A stretch of 64,000 nucleotides of DNA from CAZCPB01 sp044223975 (GCA_044223975.1 JBGALI010000001.1:361780-425779); one strand, 5' to 3'. Shown: positions 44,448 through 53,442, numbered from the stretch's first letter. The notes: generated by a model from the letters alone, not told the origin. Made by a program: numbers and translations.

Positions 44448-46016
44448 ATGTTGCATGTGGCGAAGGACCGGAGCACAGTCCCGACCCCAGCCCCCGGACA
44501 TGCGGGCGCCGCCGCGGTGCGGCAGAGTGTTCGTCCCTGCGGTTCTGGACTGCGCGTGCTCCTGGCCGTGCTCGGTGCGATCGGACTTGCCGTGGCAGGC
44601 GGCTGCGCCAACATGCCTCCTCCCGGCTCAGGTCCCCAGGGAGGCGAGGCCACGGCGTCCTGGGATGAACTTCAGTCCGCCGCGATGAGCTTCGCCGATC
44701 GCTACGTGTCTGTCATCGCCGATGCATGCGATCGGTCGGCCAAATTGACCGAGTCACCAGAGCAGACGCTCTGGCTCCAGCGGTACAAGGCCGACACGGC
44801 GCTGGCGGCGTTCACCATCGCGTCGGGGCCCAGCTCGAGCGTCGCGGTGCTGGACCTCACCTCCGTGGTGACGCTGCGGCGCATGCTTCTCGATGAATAC
44901 TGGGTCAATCAGTTCCCCCCCGGCACGATCGACCCCCTGCTCACGGCGTCGCGGGCCGCGGACAAGGATGTCTGGAAGCTCGTGGGCGGGCTGATGTCGT
45001 CGCAGCAGCTCACCGACCTCCGCTCGCTCATCGATCAATGGCGCAAAGACAACCCCGACCAGCGTCACGTGGCCAGCGTCCGCTTCAGCAGCTTCGATAC
45101 TTACCGCAACCGCGCCGCCGAGCTCAACCCCCAGGGGCCCGGCAGCATCTTCTCCCTCCTGTACATCGACCCGTTTCCTAACCTCGATCCGACCGTGCGC
45201 GGGATCGCCCAGATCCGTGAACTGGTGGAGCGCGAGGCGTACTTCTTCGAACGCCTTCCCCTCATCCTCGATTACCAGGCGGCCCTTTTCGTCGAACGCA
45301 CCGCCGCGATGCCCGAGGTCCGCGGCGCCCTCGCGGACGCGGCGCGGTTCTCGGCAGCCGCCGACCGCTTCGCCGCGGTGACTGAGCACCTTGCCGCGGA
45401 TATCGGCGCCCAGGGTCACGACCTGGTGGGCCAGATCGACGGCAAGCTCACCGCGGAGCGCAAGGCGGCCATCGACCAGCTTTCTGAGGTCCTCAGCAAG
45501 CAGCAGGCGCAGATGGCCGCCGAACTTTCAAGGACCCTTGACCAGCAACGGGCGGCGCTGTTCAGCGACATCGATTCGCGAGACAAGCAGGCCCGCGAGT
45601 TGCTCGCTGAGGTGCGTGCCACCGCCGACCGCCTGGAGAACCTCTCCAAGTCCGTGCACGGCACGGTCGACGCCATCGACCGCCTTTCCCAGCCCGCGCC
45701 GCTCAAGCCGGGCGAGACCCCGTCCCGGCCGTTCGATGTCCGCGAGTACGGCGACGCGGCCGAGCGCATCGCCATCGCGGCACGCGACACCACCGGGCTC
45801 ATGAACTCGATCGGCGCCACCTTCAACACGACGCCCAAGACCCCCGTGGACCAGACGCTTTACGGCGAAGCCGCGGCGCGCCTGGACGTGTCGATTTCAC
45901 ACGTGATCGATCTGGCCTTTACCCGGGCGTTGATCCTCATCCTGGTGCTGCTCGCGGGCGCCGGCGCGATCGTGTTCTACGCTCGTCGACCCAGGGCCAA
46001 GACCGCCGTGGGGTAA
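44448..46016 (+). CDS. Coiled-coil lipoprotein with C-terminal membrane helix
   Basis: ATG 44448 has ACGGAG six bases upstream. The long N-terminal region ends in a signal with a lipobox (LLAVLGAIGLAVAGGC), so the mature protein would carry a lipid on Cys. The middle is helical, with a coiled coil around residues 310-400 (LSEVLSKQQAQMAAELSRTL, ELLAEVRATADRLENLSKSV). A clear transmembrane helix lies near the end (TRALILILVLLAGAGAIVFY) followed by a basic tail. A lipid anchor at one end and a membrane helix at the other is unusual. No domain was recognised. The 250 bases before it, after the tRNA, hold no recognisable gene. Confidence 0.75.
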   Translation: MLHVAKDRSTVPTPAPGHAGAAAVRQSVRPCGSGLRVLLAVLGAIGLAVAGGCANMPPPGSGPQGGEATASWDELQSAAMSFADRYVSVIADACDRSAKLTESPEQTLWLQRYKADTALAAFTIASGPSSSVAVLDLTSVVTLRRMLLDEYWVNQFPPGTIDPLLTASRAADKDVWKLVGGLMSSQQLTDLRSLIDQWRKDNPDQRHVASVRFSSFDTYRNRAAELNPQGPGSIFSLLYIDPFPNLDPTVRGIAQIRELVEREAYFFERLPLILDYQAALFVERTAAMPEVRGALADAARFSAAADRFAAVTEHLAADIGAQGHDLVGQIDGKLTAERKAAIDQLSEVLSKQQAQMAAELSRTLDQQRAALFSDIDSRDKQARELLAEVRATADRLENLSKSVHGTVDAIDRLSQPAPLKPGETPSRPFDVREYGDAAERIAIAARDTTGLMNSIGATFNTTPKTPVDQTLYGEAAARLDVSISHVIDLAFTRALILILVLLAGAGAIVFYARRPRAKTAVG

Positions 46017-46030
46017 CGCGATGCCCGTCG

Positions 46031-46444
46031 TCACGGCGCCCCGACTCCGTGCAGCCTTGAGGCAAGAGACGAGCCCGCCCAGACCGCCGACAGGCCGAGC
46101 ACATTGCTCAACAGCACGTTAGCGCCGGCGCCGAGCCACTGTCCATCGGCGACGAGCGCCATAGTTTCACGTCCGAAACTCGAAAACGTGGTGTAGCCCC
46201 CGAGTATCCCGATCAGGATCGCGGCCCGGAATTCCTCCCGGATCAGCACCGGGCCGGTGAAGAGCGTCACGAGGAACCCGATCGCCAGGCACCCGCTCAC
46301 GTTGACGACGAGCGTGCCCAGCGGAAACGTCGGCCCGGAGAGAGTCTGCACCCAGCCGCCGAGCCAGTACCGCAGCAGCCCGCCGGCGCCGGCGCCGAGA
46401 AAGATCAGGGCGGGCTTGAGGAGCGTGGACGGGGCGTCGCTCAT
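46031..46444 (-). CDS. crcB: Fluoride exporter CrcB/FluC
   Basis: The 137-residue product has four transmembrane helices and the Fluc motifs: GAGAGGLLRYWLGGW, PLGTLVVNVSGC with the pore Asn, and GILGGYTTFSSFGRETM with the paired Phe. Fluc channels form antiparallel dimers that export fluoride. One gene is present, implying a homodimer unless another copy exists elsewhere. A ribosome site (CTGGAG) precedes the ATG. No fluoride riboswitch fold was seen in the 87 bases shared with cutC. Confidence 0.95.
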   Translation of the reverse strand: MSDAPSTLLKPALIFLGAGAGGLLRYWLGGWVQTLSGPTFPLGTLVVNVSGCLAIGFLVTLFTGPVLIREEFRAAILIGILGGYTTFSSFGRETMALVADGQWLGAGANVLLSNVLGLSAVWAGSSLASRLHGVGAP

Positions 46445-46519
46445 CGGGGGCTCCAGGAGGCGCGTTCAGATTCTTCGCTCGTCCGACCCGCGGTGCTTGG
46501 CCGGCCGCCGCGGGGCGCG

Positions 46520-46525
46520 GACAAT
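46520..46525 (+). promoter_or_regulatory. -10-like hexamer, leaderless-type, for cutC
   Basis: GACAAT lies six bases before the cutC ATG, with no Shine-Dalgarno site. Confidence 0.35.
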
Positions 46526-46531
46526 CTCCCC

Positions 46532-47305
46532 ATGGCGAGGCGGATCATTCTCGAAATCGCGGTGGATTCTCTCGAAGACGCGGCAGCGGCCGAACGCGGT
46601 GGCGCAGACCGACTGGAACTGTGCGGATCGCTCGAATCCCACGGGCTGACACCCGAAGCCGATCTCGTGCGGAAGGTAAGGCGCAAATCGGGCGTGCCGG
46701 TGATGGCGATGGTGCGTCCCGCCGCGGGGTCGTTCGTGGCCGATCGGGAGGGCGTCGCGGCGCTGCTGTGGGATGCCGTGCAGGTGCTGGAGGCCGGCGC
46801 CGATGGGATCGTGTTCGGAGTGCTTGACGCGGCCGGAGCGGTGGATGCACGTGCCGTCGCCAGCCTTGTCGCCGTCGCGAAGGGCCGCGACACGGTTTTC
46901 CATCGCGCGTTCGACCTTGCCCCCGATCCATTCAACGCGGTGCAGATTCTCATCGGGGCCGGGGTTACCCGGATCCTCAGCGCGGGCCAGTCACCGGTGT
47001 GCGCGGCACGATCGCTCGGCGTTGAGAACCCGACGTCCAAGAGCCGATCCGGGCCCGGCGCACTCGATGCGGGCGGGGACTCTGAAGCGGAACGCCGCGC
47101 AAGATTGCGAACGCTGATCGAGCGGGCCGCGGCACGGATCGAAATCCTGCCCGGCGGCGGCGTGCGGGCGGCGAACGTGCAAGGCCTGCTTGGTGCGACC
47201 GGCGCGACGCAGGTCCACAGCTCGTCCCGCGTGCCGGGGCGTCCCCGCGTCGATCCCGACGAATTGCAGCGGCTCCGAGCGGCGATCGACGCGGTCTGCG
47301 CGTGA
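46532..47305 (+). CDS. cutC: CutC family protein
   Basis: The 257-residue TIM-barrel protein matches CutC: LEIAVDSLEDAAAAERGGADRLELC, GLTPE, PVMAMVRPAAGSFV, GADGIVFGVLD, VFHRAFDLAPDPF, and GVTRILSAGQSP. About 20 residues (SKSRSGPGALDAGGDSEAER) are inserted after that point. CutC was linked to copper tolerance, although the bacterial evidence has been questioned. Here it converges with a copper-transporting ATPase gene, 10 bases from stop to stop, which is suggestive but not an operon. Confidence 0.9.
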   Translation: MARRIILEIAVDSLEDAAAAERGGADRLELCGSLESHGLTPEADLVRKVRRKSGVPVMAMVRPAAGSFVADREGVAALLWDAVQVLEAGADGIVFGVLDAAGAVDARAVASLVAVAKGRDTVFHRAFDLAPDPFNAVQILIGAGVTRILSAGQSPVCAARSLGVENPTSKSRSGPGALDAGGDSEAERRARLRTLIERAAARIEILPGGGVRAANVQGLLGATGATQVHSSSRVPGRPRVDPDELQRLRAAIDAVCA

Positions 47306-47315
47306 TTCGCAGGGC

Positions 47316-49676
47316 TCAACGCTCTGCTCCGAATCGTGCTCGTGTCAGCCGCAGGCTGTTGAGCACAACCGACACGCTGCTGAATGCCATCGCGGCACCC
47401 GCGTAAATGGGCGAGAGAAGCCAGCCGGTGGACGGGAACAGCACGCCCGCGGCCAGCGGGATCCCAACGACGTTGTAGGCAAAGGCCCAGAACAGGTTCT
47501 GGCGGATGGTCCGCATCGTGGCCCGAGAAAGTTCGATCGCCTCGACCACGGCGTTGAGGTCGGCGCGGACGAGGGTGATGTCGGCCGATTCGATGGCGAT
47601 GTCGGTGCCCGAGCCGATCGCCATGCCGACATCGGCCTGCACGAGCGCGGGGGCGTCGTTGATTCCGTCGCCGACCATGGCGACCACGCGCCCTTCGCTC
47701 TGGAGGCGTTTCACGTGCCCGGCCTTGTCCTGCGGCAGGACTTCGGCGAAGAACTCGTCGATCCCCGCCTCGCGGGCGACGGCCGCGGCGGTGGCGCGGT
47801 TGTCGCCGGTGATCATGGCGACGCGAAGGCCAAGGGCGTGCATGCGTGCGATGGCGGCCTTGGACTCGGGGCGGATTTCGTCAGCGACAAAGATGACACC
47901 CGCGGGCCTGGCGTCAATGGCGATGAACATCGGCGTTCCGCCGCGCTCAGCGCCGGCCGCGGCCAGTGGTGCCAGCGCCGATGCGTCCACCGATCGCTCG
48001 TGGAGCAGCGCGAGGGAACCGACGAGGACCTCGTGGCTCGCGATGGTGGCCGAAACGCCGCGCCCGATGATCGCTTCGAAGCGTGTTGGGTCTGTGATCG
48101 GAAGGCCGCGTTCAGAGGCGGCGCGGACGATCGCCGCGGCGAGGGGGTGCTCGCTCTGGCGTTCGGCGGTGGCCGCGTGGGCGAGGAGTTCACTTTCGGA
48201 AAGACCGGGCAGAGTCACGAGTTCCTGCAGCGCGGGCCTGCCGCGGGTTATGGTGCCGGTCTTGTCGAGGAGGACGGTGTCGACCTTGTGGGCGGTCTCG
48301 AGGGCGGCGCCGGAGCGGATGAGGATGCCGCGCTCGGCGCCGCGGCCGGTGCCGGCCATGATGGCGGTGGGGGTGGCCAGCCCCATGGCACAGGGGCAGG
48401 CGATGACCAGGACGGAGACGGAAGCCATCACCGCCAAGGCGAGGCGCGAGTCGGGCGGAGCGAGAAGGAACCATGCGGCGAAGGTGGCGACGGCGATGAC
48501 GAGGACAATGGGCACGAAGATCCCGCTGATGGTGTCGGCGAGGCGGGCGATGGGGGCCTTGCTGCCCTGGGCTTCCTGCACGAGGCGGACGATCTGCTGG
48601 AGCGCTGTGTCCTGGCCGACCTTGGTGGCCGTGAACCGGAAGGCGCCGGCGCCGTTGATGGTGCCGCCGAACACGGAATCGCCGGGGTTCTTGTCCACGG
48701 GGAGGCTTTCGCCCGTGAGCATGGACTCGTCGACGGGGGAGCGGCCGGAGTCGATGCGTCCGTCGACGGGGACTCGTTCGCCGGGCCTGACCAGGAGCAG
48801 GTCGCCGACGGACACGGTTTCGATGGGGACTTCGAGTTCGCGGCCGGCGCGGAGGAGGCGGGCGGTCCGGGGCTGGAGGCCGATGAGCTTCTTGATTGCC
48901 GCGCCGGTACGGGCGGTGGCGCGGGCTTCGAGGAGCTTGCCGAGGAGGACGAGAACGATGACGACGGCCGCGGCTTCGAAGTAGACGGGCGGTTCGGAGC
49001 GGGCGGTGGAGTGCTGCGCGTCGTGGGCGGCGGACGCGACGGGAAAGAGTTGCGGAGCGATGGTTGCTACGGCGGAGAAGAGGTACGCGGCACCGGTGCC
49101 TAGGGCGACCAGCGTGTCCATGTTGGCGGAGAGGTGCTTGAGACCCTTCCAGGCGGAGATGAAGAATCGCGCGCCGCACCAGAAGACGACCGGCGTGGCG
49201 AGGATGAGTTGGAGCCAGTTGAGGCTGGCGGGAGCGCCAGGGAGTTTGTTAAGGAAGGGAATCGCGCCGTGGGACATCGCGACAAGAACGATCGGCGCGG
49301 AGAGGACAGCGCCGACAATGACGCGGGTGCGGAGGCGAGATTGTTCTTCGGTGGGGACGGTGAGGTGGGCGGAGTGATCGAGGTCGGGATGGTGATCGTG
49401 CGCGGCAAGCGCTGGAATGGTGGCGTGGTAGCCGAGTGCGTCGACGGTGTGAGCGAGGGCGGCGGGGGTCGTGGCGGCGGGGTCGAACTGAACGGTGGCG
49501 ACTTTGGTGGCGAAGTTGACGCTCGCGGTGGATACGCCGGGAGACTTGCCCAGGGATTTCTCGATTCGTGCAGCGCATGCCGCGCAGGACATTCCCTCGA
49601 TGGGAAGGTCAATGCGCGAGGTGGGCGTGGCGCTAGGGGAGTGGGGATTGAGGGGAGCGGCGATCGAAGGCCTCAC
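47316..49676 (-). CDS. copA: Copper-translocating P1B-type ATPase
   Basis: The 786-residue product from GTG 49676 has one N-terminal heavy-metal domain (GMSCAACAARIEKSL), then a His-rich stretch (HDHHPDLDHSAH), eight membrane helices, the metal-site motif CPCAMGL, phosphorylation site DKTGTITRG, the SEHPLAAAI motif of the ATP-binding domain, and GDGINDAPAL. CPC plus the GMSCAAC domain points to Cu(I) export. No Shine-Dalgarno site precedes the GTG, so the first few residues are uncertain. The regulator (CueR or CsoR) is not in the window. Confidence 0.95.
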   Translation of the reverse strand: MRPSIAAPLNPHSPSATPTSRIDLPIEGMSCAACAARIEKSLGKSPGVSTASVNFATKVATVQFDPAATTPAALAHTVDALGYHATIPALAAHDHHPDLDHSAHLTVPTEEQSRLRTRVIVGAVLSAPIVLVAMSHGAIPFLNKLPGAPASLNWLQLILATPVVFWCGARFFISAWKGLKHLSANMDTLVALGTGAAYLFSAVATIAPQLFPVASAAHDAQHSTARSEPPVYFEAAAVVIVLVLLGKLLEARATARTGAAIKKLIGLQPRTARLLRAGRELEVPIETVSVGDLLLVRPGERVPVDGRIDSGRSPVDESMLTGESLPVDKNPGDSVFGGTINGAGAFRFTATKVGQDTALQQIVRLVQEAQGSKAPIARLADTISGIFVPIVLVIAVATFAAWFLLAPPDSRLALAVMASVSVLVIACPCAMGLATPTAIMAGTGRGAERGILIRSGAALETAHKVDTVLLDKTGTITRGRPALQELVTLPGLSESELLAHAATAERQSEHPLAAAIVRAASERGLPITDPTRFEAIIGRGVSATIASHEVLVGSLALLHERSVDASALAPLAAAGAERGGTPMFIAIDARPAGVIFVADEIRPESKAAIARMHALGLRVAMITGDNRATAAAVAREAGIDEFFAEVLPQDKAGHVKRLQSEGRVVAMVGDGINDAPALVQADVGMAIGSGTDIAIESADITLVRADLNAVVEAIELSRATMRTIRQNLFWAFAYNVVGIPLAAGVLFPSTGWLLSPIYAGAAMAFSSVSVVLNSLRLTRARFGAER

Positions 49677-49881
49677 GCGGGGGCTCGCACGGGTGGTATC
49701 CCGTTGATCTTAGGTGAGCTTCGGGGTGAGGCGAGAGCCGTCAGAAAGGATGCGTGAGACGTCGATGCGGCTAGCGGTGGTGCGCGAGGTGGGGGCTTGG
49801 GAACTCAGCGCAAGGGCGCACGGACGCTTCCTGCTAATCCGAGAGGCTCCAATGAGGAGCTCCACAGCTGTGGCACGCGCC

Positions 49882-50301
49882 TCATCGCATTGAAACATCG
49901 GGGTCGCCGCTCCTGAGGCATCGAACCATTTGCGCCAGTTGCGGAAGGGCGGCGCGGAGCTGTTCGGCAATCTGCTCGACACCGGCAGCGAAGCTCTCTT
50001 GTTTGAAGCCCACAACCTCAATGCGCACGGGCGAGTTCAGGCCCAGCTTGTGTTTGAGAAACAGTCCCACGTAGACCGAACGGGCAGGTCGGTGTTGGCC
50101 GAGTATGGCTACAAACGTGTACTTCCCGTCCATTTCCTCCCAGATCCGCACATAGATCGAGCGGCGGAACAGCGAACGGCGCCGCCACTCGCAGAAGCCT
50201 CCGAGTCCGCGGCTGCAGTAGCCTGCGTACGCAAAGCCGTGCGAAGCGAGAAGCTCGTCGAGCTGTCTCGTACATTCACTCTCGAATCTAGCTGAAAACA
50301 T
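49882..50301 (-). CDS. Hypothetical protein, orphan in a less G+C-rich stretch
   Basis: The 139-residue product from ATG 50301 reads as a real protein (ECTRQLDELLASHGFAYAG, YVRIWEEMDGKYTFVAILGQ, YVGLFLKHKLGLNSPVRIEV, AEQLRAALPQLAQMVRCL). No family was recognised; it is a small mixed alpha/beta soluble protein. Its codon use is less G+C-biased than that of its neighbours and it has no partner gene, so recent acquisition is possible. AACAAT lies seven bases before the ATG. The 200 bases between it and copA hold nothing firmly identified. Confidence 0.6.
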   Translation of the reverse strand: MFSARFESECTRQLDELLASHGFAYAGYCSRGLGGFCEWRRRSLFRRSIYVRIWEEMDGKYTFVAILGQHRPARSVYVGLFLKHKLGLNSPVRIEVVGFKQESFAAGVEQIAEQLRAALPQLAQMVRCLRSGDPDVSMR

Positions 50302-50540
50302 GGTGCCGATTGTTTCTGGCGGCGTGCCGTGCGTCGGATCGCACTGGCTATCGCGCCACCGACGTGGTGGTTCCTCCGGACAGTCGTGCGGACGGGCAAG
50401 GGCGGAGGGAACTCGAGTATCGATCGGCACGACTCTGGAAGAGGAACTCCAGGCTGGTCGCGCGCAACGAGTCCCACGATCTCGCCAACGCTGCCGCGTC
50501 ATCCGCCACACCTCTTCTTCTCCGCTTCTCTTCCCCCCTT

Positions 50541-50564
50541 CTCTGTGTCTCTGTGTCTCTGTGG
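50541..50564. repeat. Octamer array (CTCTGTGT x2, CTCTGTGG)
   Basis: Three octamers followed by TGAACTC lie just after the 3' end of the VOC lipoprotein gene. The same pattern occurs at 59440 and 60532. Confidence 0.65.
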
Positions 50565-50596
50565 TGAACTCTCCGGGTTTGCCTTACGCGCGGCGG

Positions 50597-51076
50597 TTAC
50601 TTCTTCGGGCTGGGCACGTGCTGGTCGATGAGGATCGGGTTGCCGTCGGGATCGAGAAGCATGAGGAACGCGGGGCCGGTGGTTGATTCGTCCGCCGCGG
50701 GAGCGGGGGTCAGGCCCTTGCTCTTGAGGGCTTTCTGAATCTCGCGCACGTCCTCGAAGTGGGGGAGGTTGTTGCTGGAGCGGTCCCAGCCGGGGTTGAA
50801 GGTGAGGGAGTTCTTGTCGAACATGCCCTGGAACAGGCCGATGGTGGCGGTTGAGTTCTGCAGGATCTGCCAGTTGGTGCCGTTGCCGCTGATGACGTGG
50901 AAGCCGAGCTTCTCGTAGAAAGCGCGGGAGGCGGCGAGGTCCTTGACGGCGAGGCTGACGGAGAAATTCCCGAGGTTCAACGGGGGTTCTCCCGGCGCGG
51001 GGGCGGGCTTAGCAGCGGGCGTGGAGGCGCAGCCGCCGAGGATGCAGGCGATCGCGCCGATGATCAATCGCTTCAC
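50597..51076 (-). CDS. VOC (glyoxalase/bleomycin-resistance) family lipoprotein
   Basis: GTG 51076 has TTGGAG six bases upstream and gives 159 residues. A lipoprotein signal (RLIIGAIACILGGC) precedes one VOC domain: FSVSLAVKDLAASRAFYEKLGFHV, NWQILQNSTATIGLFQG and FLMLLDPDGNPILIDQHV. Cytoplasmic VOC proteins of this type are common, but a lipid-anchored exported form is unusual. It lies 140 bases downstream of hmgA on the same strand. Confidence 0.82.
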   Translation of the reverse strand: MKRLIIGAIACILGGCASTPAAKPAPAPGEPPLNLGNFSVSLAVKDLAASRAFYEKLGFHVISGNGTNWQILQNSTATIGLFQGMFDKNSLTFNPGWDRSSNNLPHFEDVREIQKALKSKGLTPAPAADESTTGPAFLMLLDPDGNPILIDQHVPSPKK

Positions 51077-51216
51077 GAGTGGCTCCAACGGTGATCGGTG
51101 AGGGTGCGACCTGGGTGTGGTACAGCGCGAGGCTGATTCGGGCGACAGCGGAAATAAGTCGCGGGTGGATCGTCACGACTCTGGAGAGGAACTCCAGTTT
51201 CGTGGCGTCTTATGGG

Positions 51217-52557
51217 TTACGGCGCCCAGACGTTGGCGACACTCTTGTGCTCGAAGACGGGGACGGCGTTCGCGGCCGGGGCTGCCGGCGCGCCATTGAG
51301 GTGGATCTTGCCGGTGGCGAGGCCGGGGAAGTGCTCGCCCTGCCAGCTGGCGGGGTACTTCTCGTCGTCGATCTGGAGCGCGGCCTTGGTCGGAAAGAGG
51401 GGGCGGAAGGTGTCGCACATGACGGCGAGTTCGCCCGTGAACTTGGCTTCGAGCGAAGCCTCGATGGTCCCCGGGTGCGGGCCGTGGGGGATGCCTTGGG
51501 GGTGGAGCGTAAGCGAGCCGACCTCGATGCCCTTGCGGCTGCCGAAATTGCCCTCGACGTAGTAGAGGACTTCGTCGGAGTCGAGGTTGGAGTGGTTGTA
51601 CGGCACCTTGATGGCCTGGGGGTGGTAGTCGAGCATGCGCGGGCAGAACGAGCAGATCACGAAGTTGTGGGCTTCAAACGTCTGGTGAATGGGCGGCGGC
51701 ATGTGGAGCGCGCCGGTGATGGGGGAGAAGTCGGCGACGTTGAAGATGAAGGGGTAGTAGCAGCCGTCCCAGCCCACGACGTCGAGCGGGTGGTAGTGGT
51801 AGGTGTACGAGTGCACGAGGTCGCGGGCCTTGATGCGCACCTCAAAGGCGCCCTTTTCGTCCCACGTGAGCGGGGCTTCGGGGAGCTTGAGGTCGCGCTC
51901 GCAGTAAGGGGAGTGCTCGAGGAACTGGCTGGTGGCCTTGCTGATGTAGCGCGGGGGCGGGCCGATGTGGGAGCCGTTGCAGGTTTCGATCAGGAGATAC
52001 TTGCCGTGGGGGCAGTCGGCGATGGGGGGGCCGCCGTCCTTGGGCTTGTTGGTGGCGGGGTCGTTCTGGCGCTTGTCCCAGATGACGGTGTAGATGATGC
52101 CCTTGGGGATGACGAGGTAATCGCGCGGGCCGAACTTGAGCGTGCCGAGCATGGTGTGGCAGACGCCCGAGCCGTAGTGGACGAAGATGCACTCGTCGCC
52201 CTGGCCGTTCTTGAAGTGATAGCTCATCTGCTCGGCGGGGTTGCAGACGGCCATTTCGCAGTCGGCGTTCCCGAAAAGAACGACGCGCCCCGTGACGAAG
52301 TCGCCCTTGGGCGGCATCGGCGCCGATTTCAGGTGGCGCATCCGCATGATGTCGGTTTCGACGTACTCGGCCTTGGTGGCGTAGACGGGCTTCCAGCCGT
52401 AGACCTGGGTCGGCGGGTGGATGTGGTACATCGTGGTCGTCGGGCCGGAGAAGCCCTCGGTGCCGAAGACTTCCTCGGAGTAGAGGCAGCCGTCGGGGCG
52501 GCGGAACTGGACGTGGCGCTTGTGGGGGAGGAGGCCGAGCTTGGTGTAGTACGGCAT
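51217..52557 (-). CDS. hmgA: Homogentisate 1,2-dioxygenase
   Basis: ATG 52557 has AGGAG six bases upstream and gives 446 residues, the usual size. The cupin-type core is well conserved, including HYHPLDVVGWDGCYYPF, MPPPIHQTFEAHNFVIC (metal His and Glu region) and HPQGIPHGPHPG. The enzyme opens the homogentisate ring in tyrosine and phenylalanine breakdown. The next pathway enzymes (maleylacetoacetate isomerase, fumarylacetoacetase) and 4-hydroxyphenylpyruvate dioxygenase are not beside it. Confidence 0.95.
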   Translation of the reverse strand: MPYYTKLGLLPHKRHVQFRRPDGCLYSEEVFGTEGFSGPTTTMYHIHPPTQVYGWKPVYATKAEYVETDIMRMRHLKSAPMPPKGDFVTGRVVLFGNADCEMAVCNPAEQMSYHFKNGQGDECIFVHYGSGVCHTMLGTLKFGPRDYLVIPKGIIYTVIWDKRQNDPATNKPKDGGPPIADCPHGKYLLIETCNGSHIGPPPRYISKATSQFLEHSPYCERDLKLPEAPLTWDEKGAFEVRIKARDLVHSYTYHYHPLDVVGWDGCYYPFIFNVADFSPITGALHMPPPIHQTFEAHNFVICSFCPRMLDYHPQAIKVPYNHSNLDSDEVLYYVEGNFGSRKGIEVGSLTLHPQGIPHGPHPGTIEASLEAKFTGELAVMCDTFRPLFPTKAALQIDDEKYPASWQGEHFPGLATGKIHLNGAPAAPAANAVPVFEHKSVANVWAP

Positions 52558-52653
52558 GGGGAACTCCTGGGAGGCTCGTGACATGCCATTGTACGAGACC
52601 GGGGCGGGCGGTGATCGACTCCGGCCCGAACGCGCCCGCGCCGCGGCGGGCGG

Positions 52654-52659
52654 TAGACT
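52654..52659 (+). promoter_or_regulatory. -10-like hexamer, leaderless-type, for the gene at 52666
   Basis: TAGACT lies six bases before the ATG; the identical hexamer and spacing recur upstream of the three genes at 62428-63879. Confidence 0.5.
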
Positions 52660-52665
52660 CCCCGC

Positions 52666-53442
52666 ATGGTGCGGCGCGCGGCGGTGTTCCTGGCGATCGG
52701 GGCGGCGGTGAACGTGCTGGTCGCGATGGCGTGCGTGTGTCTCAATGAGATGCTCGGCTTCGGGCCCGAGGAGATCCACGCCGTCTCGGGATCCGAAGGC
52801 GAGCCATACTGGACGGTGCACCTGCAAAGCCGCTCGCCCGGGTTCACACGCGGGTCGGTGATCTACGGCGGCGGATCACAGAGCATGGGGGGTGGCGGCT
52901 GGGTGTTCCTGGAGTTCGCGAAGCCCCGGGACAGCGCCGTGCCCGAACTCCCGCCCGGGGAGACGTTGGCCGAGGGCTCGCCCGAGTTGCAGCGGCGGCT
53001 GCAGGATCTGTACGCGGGTGCGGCAGCACCGTCGGATGAAACCGAACCATCCCGCACGCACGCGCAGTCGCCGATGAGCGACCGTGCAGGGTGGCCGATG
53101 CGCAGCCTGGGGTGCTGGTACGTTGGCGTGACCGGGAACCCGGGTGGCATGGTGACTGCCACGGGGAATGTCACGGTGGCGCGGGGAATCAAGATCCGTG
53201 CCGGCTGGCCCCCCGCCGGCAACGGCCTGCGCGCCATCCCGCTGTGGCCGCTGTGGCCGGGATTTGCGGTGAACACGGCCCTCTATGCAGCGCTCGCGTG
53301 GGCCGCATGGCGCGGCACGGGGATCGTGCGATCGCGCCGGTGGTCGGCCCACGGCAGGTGCGCCGGGTGCGGGTACGAGGTCGGGATGCTCGAGCGGTGC
53401 CCGGAGTGCGGGCTCGATCGCCGCGCCCCTAGGGCTGCTTGA
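52666..53442 (+). CDS. Membrane protein with C-terminal zinc ribbon
   Basis: The 258-residue protein has a first membrane helix at about residues 4-26 (AVFLAIGAAVNVLVAMACVC), a polar middle of about 170 residues that should face outward, a second helix near 205-225 (FAVNTALYAALAWAAW) and a C-terminal ribbon CAGCGYEVGMLERCPECG. Topology places the ribbon in the cytoplasm. The overall plan matches the three tandem genes at 62428-63879. Function unknown. Its 3' end overlaps the convergent SGNH gene by 14 bases. Confidence 0.75.
   Translation: MVRRAAVFLAIGAAVNVLVAMACVCLNEMLGFGPEEIHAVSGSEGEPYWTVHLQSRSPGFTRGSVIYGGGSQSMGGGGWVFLEFAKPRDSAVPELPPGETLAEGSPELQRRLQDLYAGAAAPSDETEPSRTHAQSPMSDRAGWPMRSLGCWYVGVTGNPGGMVTATGNVTVARGIKIRAGWPPAGNGLRAIPLWPLWPGFAVNTALYAALAWAAWRGTGIVRSRRWSAHGRCAGCGYEVGMLERCPECGLDRRAPRAA

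Noticed and set aside
46445..46531. Fluoride riboswitch upstream of crcB
   Set aside because: The 87-base spacer lacks the conserved GGNGATGG-like start and pseudoknot core, and it is shared with the divergent cutC gene.
49710..49900. Small minus-strand open frame downstream of the orphan gene
   Set aside because: It reads MFQCDEARATAVELL and onward for about 60 codons without a ribosome site or family resemblance and partly overlaps the orphan gene. Kept only as a weak possibility.
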